Below are positions 44,373 through 52,674 of a DNA stretch of 64,000 nucleotides, piece after piece. The notes below the pieces were generated by a model that was not told the DNA's origin, did not search any database, and saw nothing but the letters and a program-made list of their open reading frames with translations. The stretch is from Allobacillus halotolerans. GTDB lineage: Bacteria; Bacillota; Bacilli; Bacillales; Alkalibacillaceae. A program made the translations under genes and the position numbers. The stretch is from NCBI RefSeq assembly GCF_028743495.1, contig NZ_CP117968.1; one strand, given 5' to 3'. The stretch's first letter is position 1; the number at the start of each line of letters is the position of its first letter.

Positions 44373-45284
44373 TTGAATGGTGTCATTCCACTATGGAAAC
44401 CCGCAGGCATGACTTCTCATGACTGTGTAGCGCGAATCCGTAAGTTGTTACGAATGAAAAGAGTTGGTCATACAGGTACGTTGGACCCAGAAGTGGAGGG
44501 GGTTTTGCCCATCTGCATCGGTAAAGCCACGAAGATCGTTTCCTTATTAACAGACTCCGTTAAAGTATATGAAGCCGAAATTTCATTAGGTAAACAAACA
44601 ACGACAGAAGACCAAACAGGCGAAGTCGTTGCAAAGGCTGAAGTCGATTCTGGTCTTACATATGATGCGTGTATAGAAGCCCTAGAGAGCTTTCAAGGAA
44701 GAATACGTCAAATTCCACCGATGTATTCAGCCGTTAGAGTAGAAGGCAAGCGGTTGTATGAGTATGCGAGAGAAGGAATCGAAGTCGATAGACCTGAACG
44801 GACAGTGACGATTCATGAAATTGATATGCTTTCCAAAGAACTTGAGCGAGTCGATCAAGACGATGTCCGATTTATTTTCCGGGCCGCATGTTCAAGTGGT
44901 ACATATATTCGGACGTTATGTGTTACTATTGGAGAAAAGCTAGGATATCCAGCTCATCTATCCAAACTAGTACGAACTGAAGCGGCTACAATCCATGCAT
45001 CGGAAACCGTAACTTTTGAAGAAATTGAAGAAGCTATTGAGCAAGGGCAATTAAATAAATGTATTCGAACTTTATCTCAAACTCTTACCTTTTTACCGAC
45101 ATATACACCGAAAGACGATGAAGAAGCAAAGAAGTTCAGACAAGGACAAGTGTTTCCGACATTTGCGGAAATGGCAAATGACGCTTATATCAAAATTGAG
45201 CAACCTGATCAAAAGGTTATTGCAATCTATCAAAACCATCCAACAAAAGATGGATTGATGAAACCTTTTAAAGTTTTCGAGTAA
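44373..45284 (+). CDS. truB: tRNA pseudouridine-55 synthase
   Basis: A 303 aa enzyme that isomerises U55 in the T loop of tRNAs. VGHTGTLDPEVEGVLPICIG holds catalytic Asp38; QIPPMYSAVRVEGKRLYEYA and CSSGTYIRTL are conserved; a PUA-like tail ends the protein. The start is TTG 44373 with AGGAGGG at 44359-44365. Confidence 0.97.
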   Translation: MNGVIPLWKPAGMTSHDCVARIRKLLRMKRVGHTGTLDPEVEGVLPICIGKATKIVSLLTDSVKVYEAEISLGKQTTTEDQTGEVVAKAEVDSGLTYDACIEALESFQGRIRQIPPMYSAVRVEGKRLYEYAREGIEVDRPERTVTIHEIDMLSKELERVDQDDVRFIFRAACSSGTYIRTLCVTIGEKLGYPAHLSKLVRTEAATIHASETVTFEEIEEAIEQGQLNKCIRTLSQTLTFLPTYTPKDDEEAKKFRQGQVFPTFAEMANDAYIKIEQPDQKVIAIYQNHPTKDGLMKPFKVFE

Positions 45285-45299
45285 GAAGAAGGTGTAAAA

Positions 45300-46244
45300 A
45301 TGGAAGTCATTCGATTAAATTATCCAGAGGATTATAAACGAAACCATTTAAAGCCATCTAGTTTGGCAGTTGGTTTTTTTGATGGTGTGCATCGGGGCCA
45401 TCAACAAGTCATACAAGCAGCAATTGATTACGCTAAAGAGAATAATCTAGAGTCGGCTGTTATGACATTCGACCCACATCCACTGGCAGTCTTGAAAAAT
45501 GAACCGTTATCGAATTTTTTGTTGACGTCATTGGAAGAAAAGAAAGCAATTTTTGAAAAAATGGGCATTCGATATTTATTTGTTGTTTCATTCACTAAAG
45601 AATTAGCGAAACTTACGCCTCAAGAATTTGTTGATAAATTCTTTATCGATTTGTCCATTCACCATGTTGCTGCTGGGTTCGATTATTCTTTTGGACACAA
45701 AGGTGCAGGGAAAATTCACGATATGGATCAATATGCTCGCGGGAAACTTTCCTATACAGTCATAGATAAAGTTACTTTTGAAAATGAGAAGGTCAGTTCA
45801 ACAAGAATTAGAGAATTATTAGATCAAGGGCAACCAAACCAAGCGAATGAGCTGTTAGGAAGATCCTATACATTAACGGGTCACGTCGTTAAAGGTTACC
45901 AACGGGGCAGGGAAATCGGTTATCCGACGGCTAATTTGGAAATCGATGAAAGCAGAGCTATTCCCAAGGTTGGTATTTACGCAGTAACAGCTATCGTCCA
46001 AGGCCAAAACTATGACGGAATGGCAAGTATTGGTTATAACCCAACATTCGAAGAGAAACATGAACAACCGATCATAGAAGTTCATTTATTTAATTTTGAA
46101 AGTGATATCTATGGTGAGTCCATGCAAGTGTCGTTTTGCTCTTATATACGGGACGAGTTGGCATTTGATGGAGTGGACGAGTTAACGCAAGAATTGAAAG
46201 AAGATGAACGAAAAGCGAAAGAAGCTTTGAAAAATAATCAGTAA
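45300..46244 (+). CDS. ribF: Bifunctional riboflavin kinase/FAD synthetase
   Basis: A 314 aa enzyme that makes FMN and then FAD. The N-terminal nucleotidyltransferase domain has VGFFDGVHRGHQQVI and FDPHPLAVL; the VSSTRIRELLDQG motif follows near 163-175; the C-terminal flavokinase domain has GYQRGREIGYPTANLE. In B. subtilis this gene is called ribC. It follows truB by 15 bases. Confidence 0.97.
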   Translation: MEVIRLNYPEDYKRNHLKPSSLAVGFFDGVHRGHQQVIQAAIDYAKENNLESAVMTFDPHPLAVLKNEPLSNFLLTSLEEKKAIFEKMGIRYLFVVSFTKELAKLTPQEFVDKFFIDLSIHHVAAGFDYSFGHKGAGKIHDMDQYARGKLSYTVIDKVTFENEKVSSTRIRELLDQGQPNQANELLGRSYTLTGHVVKGYQRGREIGYPTANLEIDESRAIPKVGIYAVTAIVQGQNYDGMASIGYNPTFEEKHEQPIIEVHLFNFESDIYGESMQVSFCSYIRDELAFDGVDELTQELKEDERKAKEALKNNQ

Positions 46245-46249
46245 ATGAC

Positions 46250-46278
46250 TTGCATTTTTTGCTCATAAAATGTAATCT
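46250..46278 (+). promoter_or_regulatory. SigA-type promoter for rpsO
   Basis: TTGCAT (46250-46255), 17-base spacer, TAATCT (46273-46278), just after ribF. An alternative TATAGT at 46280-46285 lies next to it with a shorter spacer. It would give a leader of roughly 85-90 bases before rpsO. Confidence 0.55.
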
Positions 46279-46296
46279 TTATAGTGTAAGAAATAA

Positions 46297-46343
46297 CCTT
46301 ACTCTTGGCATAGCGAGTTCTCCGTCGGATGCGAGGATTAAGG
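46297..46343 (+). promoter_or_regulatory. Candidate S15 autoregulatory leader (three-way junction)
   Basis: CCTTA (46297-46301) can pair with TAAGG (46339-46343), enclosing two short hairpins: CTC..GAG (about 46302-46317) and TCCG..CGGA (about 46321-46329). A three-way junction would resemble the site S15 binds on 16S rRNA and in known rpsO leaders. Stems are short, so confidence is modest. Confidence 0.4.
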
Positions 46344-46374
46344 GGTTTTCAATAAAAAGTAGGAGGTGAATAGG

Positions 46375-46644
46375 ATGGCAATTTCACAAGAGCGTAAGAA
46401 TGAATTGATTAGTGAGTTCAAGACACATGATAACGATACTGGTTCACCAGAAGTTCAAGTGGCTATCCTAACTGAACAAATTACAACCCTTAACGATCAT
46501 TTGCGTGAACATAATAAAGATCACCATTCACGCCGTGGTTTGATGAAAATGGTTGGTAAACGTCGTAATCTATTAAATTACTTACGTAAAAAAGATGTTC
46601 AACGTTACCGTGAATTAATCCAAAAACTTGGACTGCGCAGATAA
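46375..46644 (+). CDS. rpsO: 30S ribosomal protein S15
   Basis: An 89 aa S15. AISQERKNELISEFKTHDND, TGSPEVQVAILTEQI and HHSRRGLMKMVGKRRNLLNY are invariant. S15 is a primary 16S rRNA-binding protein that organises the 30S platform. The start is ATG 46375 with AGGAGGTG at 46362-46369. Confidence 0.98.
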   Translation: MAISQERKNELISEFKTHDNDTGSPEVQVAILTEQITTLNDHLREHNKDHHSRRGLMKMVGKRRNLLNYLRKKDVQRYRELIQKLGLRR

Positions 46645-46651
46645 GGTACAG

Positions 46652-46681
46652 AAAAAGCGGGGACTATTTCCCGCTTTTTTC
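46652..46681 (+). terminator. Intrinsic terminator after rpsO
   Basis: AAAAAGCGGG (46652-46661) pairs with CCCGCTTTTT (46670-46679), loop 8, with a T-tract running to 46680. Confidence 0.9.
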
Positions 46682-46741
46682 TTTATGAATAAAAGAATGA
46701 TTAAATGCTTACTACGTGCGTTTTTTAATCAGTCAAGCGGT

Positions 46742-46770
46742 TTTACATACGACTAAATGCGTATTAAAAT
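46742..46770 (+). promoter_or_regulatory. SigA-type promoter for pnp
   Basis: TTTACA (46742-46747), 17-base spacer, TAAAAT (46765-46770), placed between the rpsO terminator and the pnp start at 46831. Both boxes match consensus at five of six positions. Confidence 0.7.
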
Positions 46771-46830
46771 AGATAAATGGAAAGCATATGAAAACGAAAA
46801 CGATGTGACTTGAGAGGAGTAGTAATAAAT

Positions 46831-48948
46831 ATGGCGAATGAAATGAAATCATTTTCGATCGAATTGGCCGGTCGTAAGCTATCGTTCGAAATTGGTGAAG
46901 TGGCCAAGCAAGCAAATGGAGCCGCAATGGTCCGATACGGAGACACTTCCGTACTTGTAGCTGCGACTGCTTCCAGCCAGCCAAAAGACTTACCTTTTTT
47001 CCCACTGACAATTAATTATGAAGAGAAGTTATATGCAGTTGGTAAAATTCCGGGAGGGTTCTTGAAAAGAGAAGGAAAACCAAGTGACAAAGCTGTTTTG
47101 ACCTCCCGTTTAATCGACCGTCCAATCCGTCCTTTATTTGCAGATGGATTTCGGAATGAGGTCCAAGTGATCAGCACAGTCATGAGTGTAGAACAAGATT
47201 GTTCATCTGAAGTTGCAGCGATGATCGGTTCTTCCCTAGCATTATGTATTTCGGATATCCCATTTGATGGCCCGATTGCAGGCGTTCAAGTCGGACGAGT
47301 TGATGGGGAGCTACTCATTAACCCTACAGTTGAACAAATGGAGAAAAGCGATATTGACTTAACGGTTGCAGGCACGAAAGATGCCATCAACATGGTTGAA
47401 GCAGGTGCTCAAGAAGTGCCTGAAGATGTCATGCTAGAAGCCATCATGTTTGGTCATGAAGAGATTAAACGACTGGTCGCATTCCAAGAAAAGATTGTCG
47501 AAGAGGTCGGAAAAGAGAAAATGGAAGTGACGCTCTTTACGCCTGAAGAATCGATCGTCGAGGAAGTGACACGTAAAGCGAAGGATCAATTAATCGATGC
47601 CATTCAGACACAAGAAAAGAAAGCGCGAGAAGAAGCGATTGATCAAGTAAAAGATTCAATTATCGAAGAATATGAAGAGCAAGAAGCAGAAGCAGACACC
47701 ATTAAACAAGTAAAATCGGTGTTGGACTCTATTGTTAAAACTGAAGTTAGACGCTTAATTACAGAAGAAAAAGTACGTCCGGATGGCCGTGGAGTTGATG
47801 AAATCCGCCCATTATCTTCCCGAACCACTGTCCTTCCACGCACACATGGTTCAGCTATGTTTACACGTGGACAAACACAGGCACTAAGCGTATGTACATT
47901 GGGCGCATTAGGAGATGTACAAGTGTTAGATGGATTAGGTCTGGAAGAATCCAAGCGATTTATGCACCATTACAATTTCCCACAATACAGTGTAGGGGAA
48001 ACAGGTCCTATGCGTGGCCCAGGCCGTCGGGAGATTGGTCACGGAGCACTTGGTGAGCGAGCATTGGAACCAATCGTTCCAGATGAAAAAGACTTTCCAT
48101 ATACAATTCGTTTAGTATCTGAAATCCTTGAATCAAACGGTTCCAGCAGTCAAGCGAGTATCTGTGCAAGTACGATGGCGATGATGGATGCGGGTGTGCC
48201 AATTAAAGCCCCTGTTGCAGGTATTGCCATGGGACTTGTAAAATCAGGTGAAAATTACACTGTCCTGACAGATATTCAGGGTATGGAAGATGCTTTAGGT
48301 GACATGGACTTCAAAGTAGCTGGTTCAGAAAAAGGTATTACGGCACTTCAGATGGACATTAAAGTCGATGGCTTATCTAAAGAAATTTTAAAAGAAGCGA
48401 TGTCTCAAGCGAAAAAAGGACGTATGGATATTCTGAACCATATGTTAGAGACAATAAATGATCCACGAGAAGAATTATCTCCGTACGCACCAAAAATCGT
48501 ATCGATGACGATTAACCCAGATAAGATTCGTGATGTCATCGGACCGAGTGGAAAACAGATCAATAAGATTATCGAACAAACAGATGTAAAAATTGATATC
48601 GAGCAAGACGGAACGATTTTTATTTCTTCTACAGATACGAGCAAGATCGAGGAAGCCAAGAAAATTATCGAAAACTTAGTACAAGAAGCAGAAGTCGGTA
48701 AGATTTATCTTGGTACAGTCAAACGAGTTGAGAAATTCGGTGCATTCGTCGAAATCTTCAAAGGTAAAGAAGGTCTCGTTCATATCAGTGAGTTGGATGA
48801 TAAACACGTGAAAAACGTAACGGACATCATTGATGTCGGTGACGAAACACTTGTCAAAGTAAAAGAAATCGACCGACAAGGCCGCGTCAATCTATCCAGA
48901 AAAGCTGCATTGAAGGAACAAGATGCCAAGGAAGAGAAAAAAGATTAA
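46831..48948 (+). CDS. pnp: Polyribonucleotide nucleotidyltransferase (PNPase)
   Basis: A 705 aa phosphorolytic 3'-5' exoribonuclease. Two RNase PH-like domains flank an all-helical domain; GGFLKREGKPSDKAVLTSRL and GPMRGPGRREIGHGALGERA are visible, followed by a KH domain (KIRDVIGPSGKQINKIIE) and an S1 domain (GTVKRVEKFGAFVEIFKGKE). It is the main mRNA-degrading exonuclease in Bacilli. The start is ATG 46831 with AGGAGT at 46815-46820; the upstream ATG 46810 lacks a site. Confidence 0.98.
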   Translation: MANEMKSFSIELAGRKLSFEIGEVAKQANGAAMVRYGDTSVLVAATASSQPKDLPFFPLTINYEEKLYAVGKIPGGFLKREGKPSDKAVLTSRLIDRPIRPLFADGFRNEVQVISTVMSVEQDCSSEVAAMIGSSLALCISDIPFDGPIAGVQVGRVDGELLINPTVEQMEKSDIDLTVAGTKDAINMVEAGAQEVPEDVMLEAIMFGHEEIKRLVAFQEKIVEEVGKEKMEVTLFTPEESIVEEVTRKAKDQLIDAIQTQEKKAREEAIDQVKDSIIEEYEEQEAEADTIKQVKSVLDSIVKTEVRRLITEEKVRPDGRGVDEIRPLSSRTTVLPRTHGSAMFTRGQTQALSVCTLGALGDVQVLDGLGLEESKRFMHHYNFPQYSVGETGPMRGPGRREIGHGALGERALEPIVPDEKDFPYTIRLVSEILESNGSSSQASICASTMAMMDAGVPIKAPVAGIAMGLVKSGENYTVLTDIQGMEDALGDMDFKVAGSEKGITALQMDIKVDGLSKEILKEAMSQAKKGRMDILNHMLETINDPREELSPYAPKIVSMTINPDKIRDVIGPSGKQINKIIEQTDVKIDIEQDGTIFISSTDTSKIEEAKKIIENLVQEAEVGKIYLGTVKRVEKFGAFVEIFKGKEGLVHISELDDKHVKNVTDIIDVGDETLVKVKEIDRQGRVNLSRKAALKEQDAKEEKKD

Positions 48949-48981
48949 TAATATGACATTACAATCACATTGATTTAGCAA

Positions 48982-49011
48982 AAGAGCTGGCATTTGACCA
49001 GTTCTTTTTTT
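48982..49011 (+). terminator. Intrinsic terminator after pnp
   Basis: AAGAGCTGG (48982-48990) pairs with CCAGTTCTT (48998-49006) with one G-T pair, loop 7, followed by a T-run to 49011. Confidence 0.85.
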
Positions 49012-49439
49012 AAGTCTGCTGTGCTAAACTGTTTCTTGAATAACAAGAAAACTTAACGAATGTGAAGGTTGAGATAAAATATATCAAGTGAACGATGAAT
49101 GCTGATGATATGAATCGAGCATTATTTTTGTCTTGGCCTTTATCTTTATGGCTCTGTTAATGTCCGTTCTTGATATTGTGATTCGGTACTGGTGACCGCT
49201 TTTACCCAAAGGAGATAAGGCGATATCCGCGATCACTTGCAGTGGCTTCCGCGTTGCAAACAGGACGTGTGCGGTTGTAGCGGAAGTTCCTTTATTTCTT
49301 AACCCGCTAGAGTCGTCACCAACGCAATCACAATTCAACAACTCTGTGCTACATCACTAAAAATCAACACGAAGCTTTAACAAAGCCATCTTTATAAGGA
49401 ATATTGGTTATTATTTGTGTAAGAATTGGAGAGGATTGG
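49012..49439. other. Gene-free gap between pnp and mlpA
   Basis: About 430 bases without a convincing gene. A stretch at about 49180-49330 is visibly richer in G+C than its flanks and is open on the minus strand (49084-49341), but the product has no recognisable motif and no ribosome site. B. subtilis carries the polysaccharide deacetylase gene ylxY here; I see no remnant I can align to it by eye. Confidence 0.6.
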
Positions 49440-50660
49440 ATGGTTGTAAAGGACAAGTTAGCTAATGGGGTACGAATTATAACTGAAACCTTACCCGAGT
49501 CAAGATCCGTCTCGATGGGCATTTGGATCTTGGCTGGATCCAGAAATGAAACGAACGAAAAACAAGGGATCTCGCATCTCATGGAACATATGATGTTTAA
49601 AGGAACGGAAAAGCGGACAGCTAAAGAAATCGCAGAAGCATTTGATTCCATCGGAGGCGATGTGAATGCTTTTACCAGCAAAGAGTATACCTGTATATTT
49701 GCGACGGTTCTTGATCAACATGCTGATTACGCTTGGGAAGTTTTATCAGATATGTTTTTACACTCTACATTTGAAGAAGAAGAGTTAGAGAGAGAGAAGA
49801 AGGTAATCGCTGAAGAGATAGATATGATTGAAGATACGCCGGATGATATCATCCATGATTATATTCATGAATCCACATTCAAAAATCATCCACTCGAGCA
49901 ATCCATCTTAGGAACAAAAGATTCTCTCTTTCAAATATCAAGAGATGATCTTTTGAATTATCGTGAAAAATATTACACTGCAGAACGAGTCGTTGTATCT
50001 GTTGCAGGAAATCTAACAACCTCACTTTCTGAAAAAGTTTCAGACTCACTAATAGAGCTGCGGAAAGGCGCAGCAGTTGAAGGTTCTTTTTATTCAACTT
50101 TTCATCCATCGAATACAATTGTCAAAAAACCATCTCATCAATCACATTTCTGCTTGGGCTATCCTGGTTTATCAATGAACGATGACAAATTATACCGTAT
50201 GTCAATCTTGGAAAATATATTAGGTGGTAGTATGAGTTCCCGTCTTTTCCAGCAAGTGAGAGAAGAGCATGGATTGGCTTATTCGATTTTTTCCTACCAT
50301 AGTACATTTATGGATAATGGATTATTGGTTATTTATGGAGGGACAAATCCAGATCAGCTAACTGAAATGGAAGAAATTATTCACTCAATTGTTAAAGACT
50401 TTACGACTACTGGTATAAGTGAAAGAGAAATGCGACAGACAAAAGAACAATTAAAGGGACAATTGATTCTAGGCTTAGAGCATTCTAGTAGTCACATGCA
50501 AAAAAATGGTCGGATGGAATTACTCGGGTTGCCTTATCAAACTCCAGATGAAATCGTACAAAAAATTGAAGAGGTTTCTCTAGCCGATGTTAATTTATTG
50601 GCTGAGCAATTACTGAATACCGAGCCTTCTCGTGCATTGATTCAACCTGAAAACGTATAA
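49440..50660 (+). CDS. mlpA: M16-family zinc peptidase MlpA (YmxG)
   Basis: A 406 aa processing-peptidase-like enzyme. The inverted zinc motif HLMEH is at residues 46-50 (GISHLMEHMMFKGTEKR), and a downstream Glu in KKVIAEEIDMIEDTP completes the site. The second, non-catalytic M16 domain includes the RLFQQVREEHGLAYSI segment. Its B. subtilis counterpart lies in the same pnp-dpa region. The start is ATG 49440 with GGAGAGG at 49428-49434; the frame is open further upstream without a site. Confidence 0.93.
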   Translation: MVVKDKLANGVRIITETLPESRSVSMGIWILAGSRNETNEKQGISHLMEHMMFKGTEKRTAKEIAEAFDSIGGDVNAFTSKEYTCIFATVLDQHADYAWEVLSDMFLHSTFEEEELEREKKVIAEEIDMIEDTPDDIIHDYIHESTFKNHPLEQSILGTKDSLFQISRDDLLNYREKYYTAERVVVSVAGNLTTSLSEKVSDSLIELRKGAAVEGSFYSTFHPSNTIVKKPSHQSHFCLGYPGLSMNDDKLYRMSILENILGGSMSSRLFQQVREEHGLAYSIFSYHSTFMDNGLLVIYGGTNPDQLTEMEEIIHSIVKDFTTTGISEREMRQTKEQLKGQLILGLEHSSSHMQKNGRMELLGLPYQTPDEIVQKIEEVSLADVNLLAEQLLNTEPSRALIQPENV

Positions 50661-50691
50661 ATAGAATAGATACGTTAAAGGAGGAGAGTCC

Positions 50692-50931
50692 ATGCGATTT
50701 CGAGAACTATCAGGGAAAGAACTGATTGATGCAGATCATGGCACCCGACTGGGCGTTTTAGGGCAGACAGATTTGAATATTAACCCAGTGGACGGAATGG
50801 TTGAGGAAATTATCATTCAAGATTATAACTTACTCGGACTGCGAAAAGGAGAGACAGGTACAAAGATTAAGTGGACAGATTTAGAGGTCATTGGTGATGA
50901 TTTGATTGTTGTCAAACGGAAAACAGAATAA
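50692..50931 (+). CDS. ymxH: YlmC/YmxH-family PRC-barrel protein
   Basis: A 79 aa PRC-barrel protein: MRFRELSGKELIDADHGTRL, LGVLGQTDLNINPVDGMVEE and the IKWTDLEVIGDDLIVV tail. The family is associated with sporulating Firmicutes; function is not established. It follows mlpA by 31 bases with AAGGAGGAG and is closed by a terminator, so it belongs to the mlpA unit. Confidence 0.93.
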   Translation: MRFRELSGKELIDADHGTRLGVLGQTDLNINPVDGMVEEIIIQDYNLLGLRKGETGTKIKWTDLEVIGDDLIVVKRKTE

Positions 50932-50953
50932 CGTGAAAAACAGTGATGTATTT

Positions 50954-50992
50954 ACCGAACCGAGTTGATCAGAGACACGGTTCGGTTTTTTT
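50954..50992 (+). terminator. Intrinsic terminator after ymxH
   Basis: ACCGAACCG (50954-50962) pairs perfectly with CGGTTCGGT (50978-50986), followed by seven T. It separates mlpA-ymxH from the dpa operon. Confidence 0.87.
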
Positions 50993-51061
50993 AATTTATA
51001 TATAAACGTTTAATGCTGCAATGAAAATACACCATTATAGGAATTCAAAAATGAGCAAATC

Positions 51062-51088
51062 ACACAAAACGGTCTATTACATACGATA
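51062..51088 (+). promoter_or_regulatory. SigK-type promoter for dpaAB
   Basis: AC at 51062-51063, 16-base spacer, CATACGATA at 51080-51088, an exact fit to the mother-cell SigK pattern AC-N16-CATANNNTA. It lies 36 bases before the dpaA start. dpaAB (spoVF) is SigK-controlled in B. subtilis. Confidence 0.7.
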
Positions 51089-51124
51089 TATCGAATGAAT
51101 GACATGGTCTGAGGAGTTGAAAAA

Positions 51125-52000
51125 ATGTTAACAGGTAAGTCAGTTTTATTTGTGGGTGGTGATGCACGTCATCTGGAAATGATGGAACAACTGATCTTGG
51201 CGGACGCAGATGTGTATGCCATCGGTTTTGAAGGAGCAAAAGATCAATTGTCCGATGTGAATTTTATCCATGCCGAGCAAGTTTATAAACAAGAACTTTC
51301 AGCAGTCGTATTGCCGATAACTGGGTTGGATCAAGATGGCTATGCAGAAGCCCATTATGCAGAAGAGTCCCCACATCTTACAAAAGATTGGTTTAACGAA
51401 CTGCCGGACGATTGCTTTTTGTTCACCGGAATCATGACCCCCTATCTAAAAGAATTAGAAGCGTTTAAAGGAATGATTGTGCCTTTATTTGAACGAGATG
51501 ATGTAGCAATCTACAACTCAATTCCAACGGCAGAAGGTACACTCATGTTAGCGATTCAATATACAGACTTCACGATTCATGATTCAAATATTATGATACT
51601 AGGTTTCGGAAGAGTCGGAAAAACGTTGGTCCATTCATTTAAAGGGCTAGGAGCAAATGTGTCGGTCTCATCCAGATCGACGATAGATTTAGCAAGAATT
51701 TTCGAGTATAACTGCAAGCCCATTCCGTTAGAACAGTTGGATGTGAACCTTCAGGATTGTAATCTTTTGATCAATACAATTCCTGATGTTGTTGTAACGC
51801 CCACAATTATTCGCGCACTGCCCGAAAATAGTATGATCATTGATTTAGCTTCCAAACCTGGAGGAGTTGACTTCCGATATGCGAAGCGGATTGGAGTTAA
51901 AGCGATTCAGGCGCCAGGATTACCAGGTATCGTCGCGCCGAAGTCTGCAGGTAAGATTTTAGCACATGTCGTTCATCATATTTTGAATGAAGAAGAATAA
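51125..52000 (+). CDS. dpaA: Dipicolinate synthase subunit A
   Basis: A 291 aa protein with a Rossmann-type NAD(P)-binding motif ILGFGRVGKTLVHSFKGLGA near residues 158-177 and an N-terminal VLFVGGDARHLEMMEQL. DpaA (SpoVFA) with DpaB oxidises dihydrodipicolinate to dipicolinic acid in the mother cell late in sporulation; the product is stored with calcium in the spore core. It has GAGGAG before ATG and is followed by dpaB after 22 bases. Confidence 0.96.
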   Translation: MLTGKSVLFVGGDARHLEMMEQLILADADVYAIGFEGAKDQLSDVNFIHAEQVYKQELSAVVLPITGLDQDGYAEAHYAEESPHLTKDWFNELPDDCFLFTGIMTPYLKELEAFKGMIVPLFERDDVAIYNSIPTAEGTLMLAIQYTDFTIHDSNIMILGFGRVGKTLVHSFKGLGANVSVSSRSTIDLARIFEYNCKPIPLEQLDVNLQDCNLLINTIPDVVVTPTIIRALPENSMIIDLASKPGGVDFRYAKRIGVKAIQAPGLPGIVAPKSAGKILAHVVHHILNEEE

Positions 52001-52022
52001 AACCAACAGGAGTGAATGTTTC

Positions 52023-52616
52023 ATGGATTTAAAAGGTAAACGAATTGGATTTGGATTAACAGGGTCTCACTGCACGTATGAACAGGTATTTCCTCAAATC
52101 GAAAAACTCATGGAATTGGGAGCGGAGGTTGTCCCAATCGTTTCTTATACGGTTCAAGAGACGGATACAAAGTTCGGTAATGCAAAGGATCATTTGGAAC
52201 GAATTAAACAAATTACTGGAAAAGAACTTGTCAAGACAATGCCTGAAGCAGAACCGCTTGGACCGCAAGCGCCACTGGATTGCATGATCATTGCTCCGTT
52301 GACTGGAAATTCATTAAGTAAATTTGCGAATGCATTAACGAACACACCGCCACTCATGGCTGCTAAAGCGACATTGCGTAATGGTAGTCCTGTTGTCTTA
52401 GCTATTGCAACAAATGATGCACTTGGGTTAAATGCAATGAATTTAGGGAAATTATTGGTGACTAAAAATGTATTTTTTGTCCCGTACGGTCAGGACCATC
52501 CTTATAAAAAACCTGATTCACTCGTTTCGCACATGGAATTGATTCCAGAAACGATCGATGAAGCAATCAATGGCAAACAATTACAACCGATTATGCGTAA
52601 TTATGACATTGTGTGA
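52023..52616 (+). CDS. dpaB: Dipicolinate synthase subunit B
   Basis: A 197 aa flavoprotein-like subunit. LKGKRIGFGLTGSHCTYEQV at the N-terminus, DCMIIAPLTGNSLSKFANAL and the NGSPVVLAIATNDALGLNAM segment are typical of SpoVFB, related to the phosphopantothenoylcysteine decarboxylase fold. It partners DpaA. The start is ATG 52023 with AGGAGTG at 52008-52014; the frame is open upstream into dpaA but without a better site. Confidence 0.96.
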   Translation: MDLKGKRIGFGLTGSHCTYEQVFPQIEKLMELGAEVVPIVSYTVQETDTKFGNAKDHLERIKQITGKELVKTMPEAEPLGPQAPLDCMIIAPLTGNSLSKFANALTNTPPLMAAKATLRNGSPVVLAIATNDALGLNAMNLGKLLVTKNVFFVPYGQDHPYKKPDSLVSHMELIPETIDEAINGKQLQPIMRNYDIV

Positions 52617-52674
52617 TTCGCTCAGTAATGTGCTAAAATAAAGAAATAAAGAGAATCTTTTGGGGGTTACTACA

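Noticed and set aside
52609..52639. TTGTGT-N19-TAAAAT before asd as a promoter
   Set aside because: The -35 matches poorly and the spacer is long; left as a possibility only in the operon finding.
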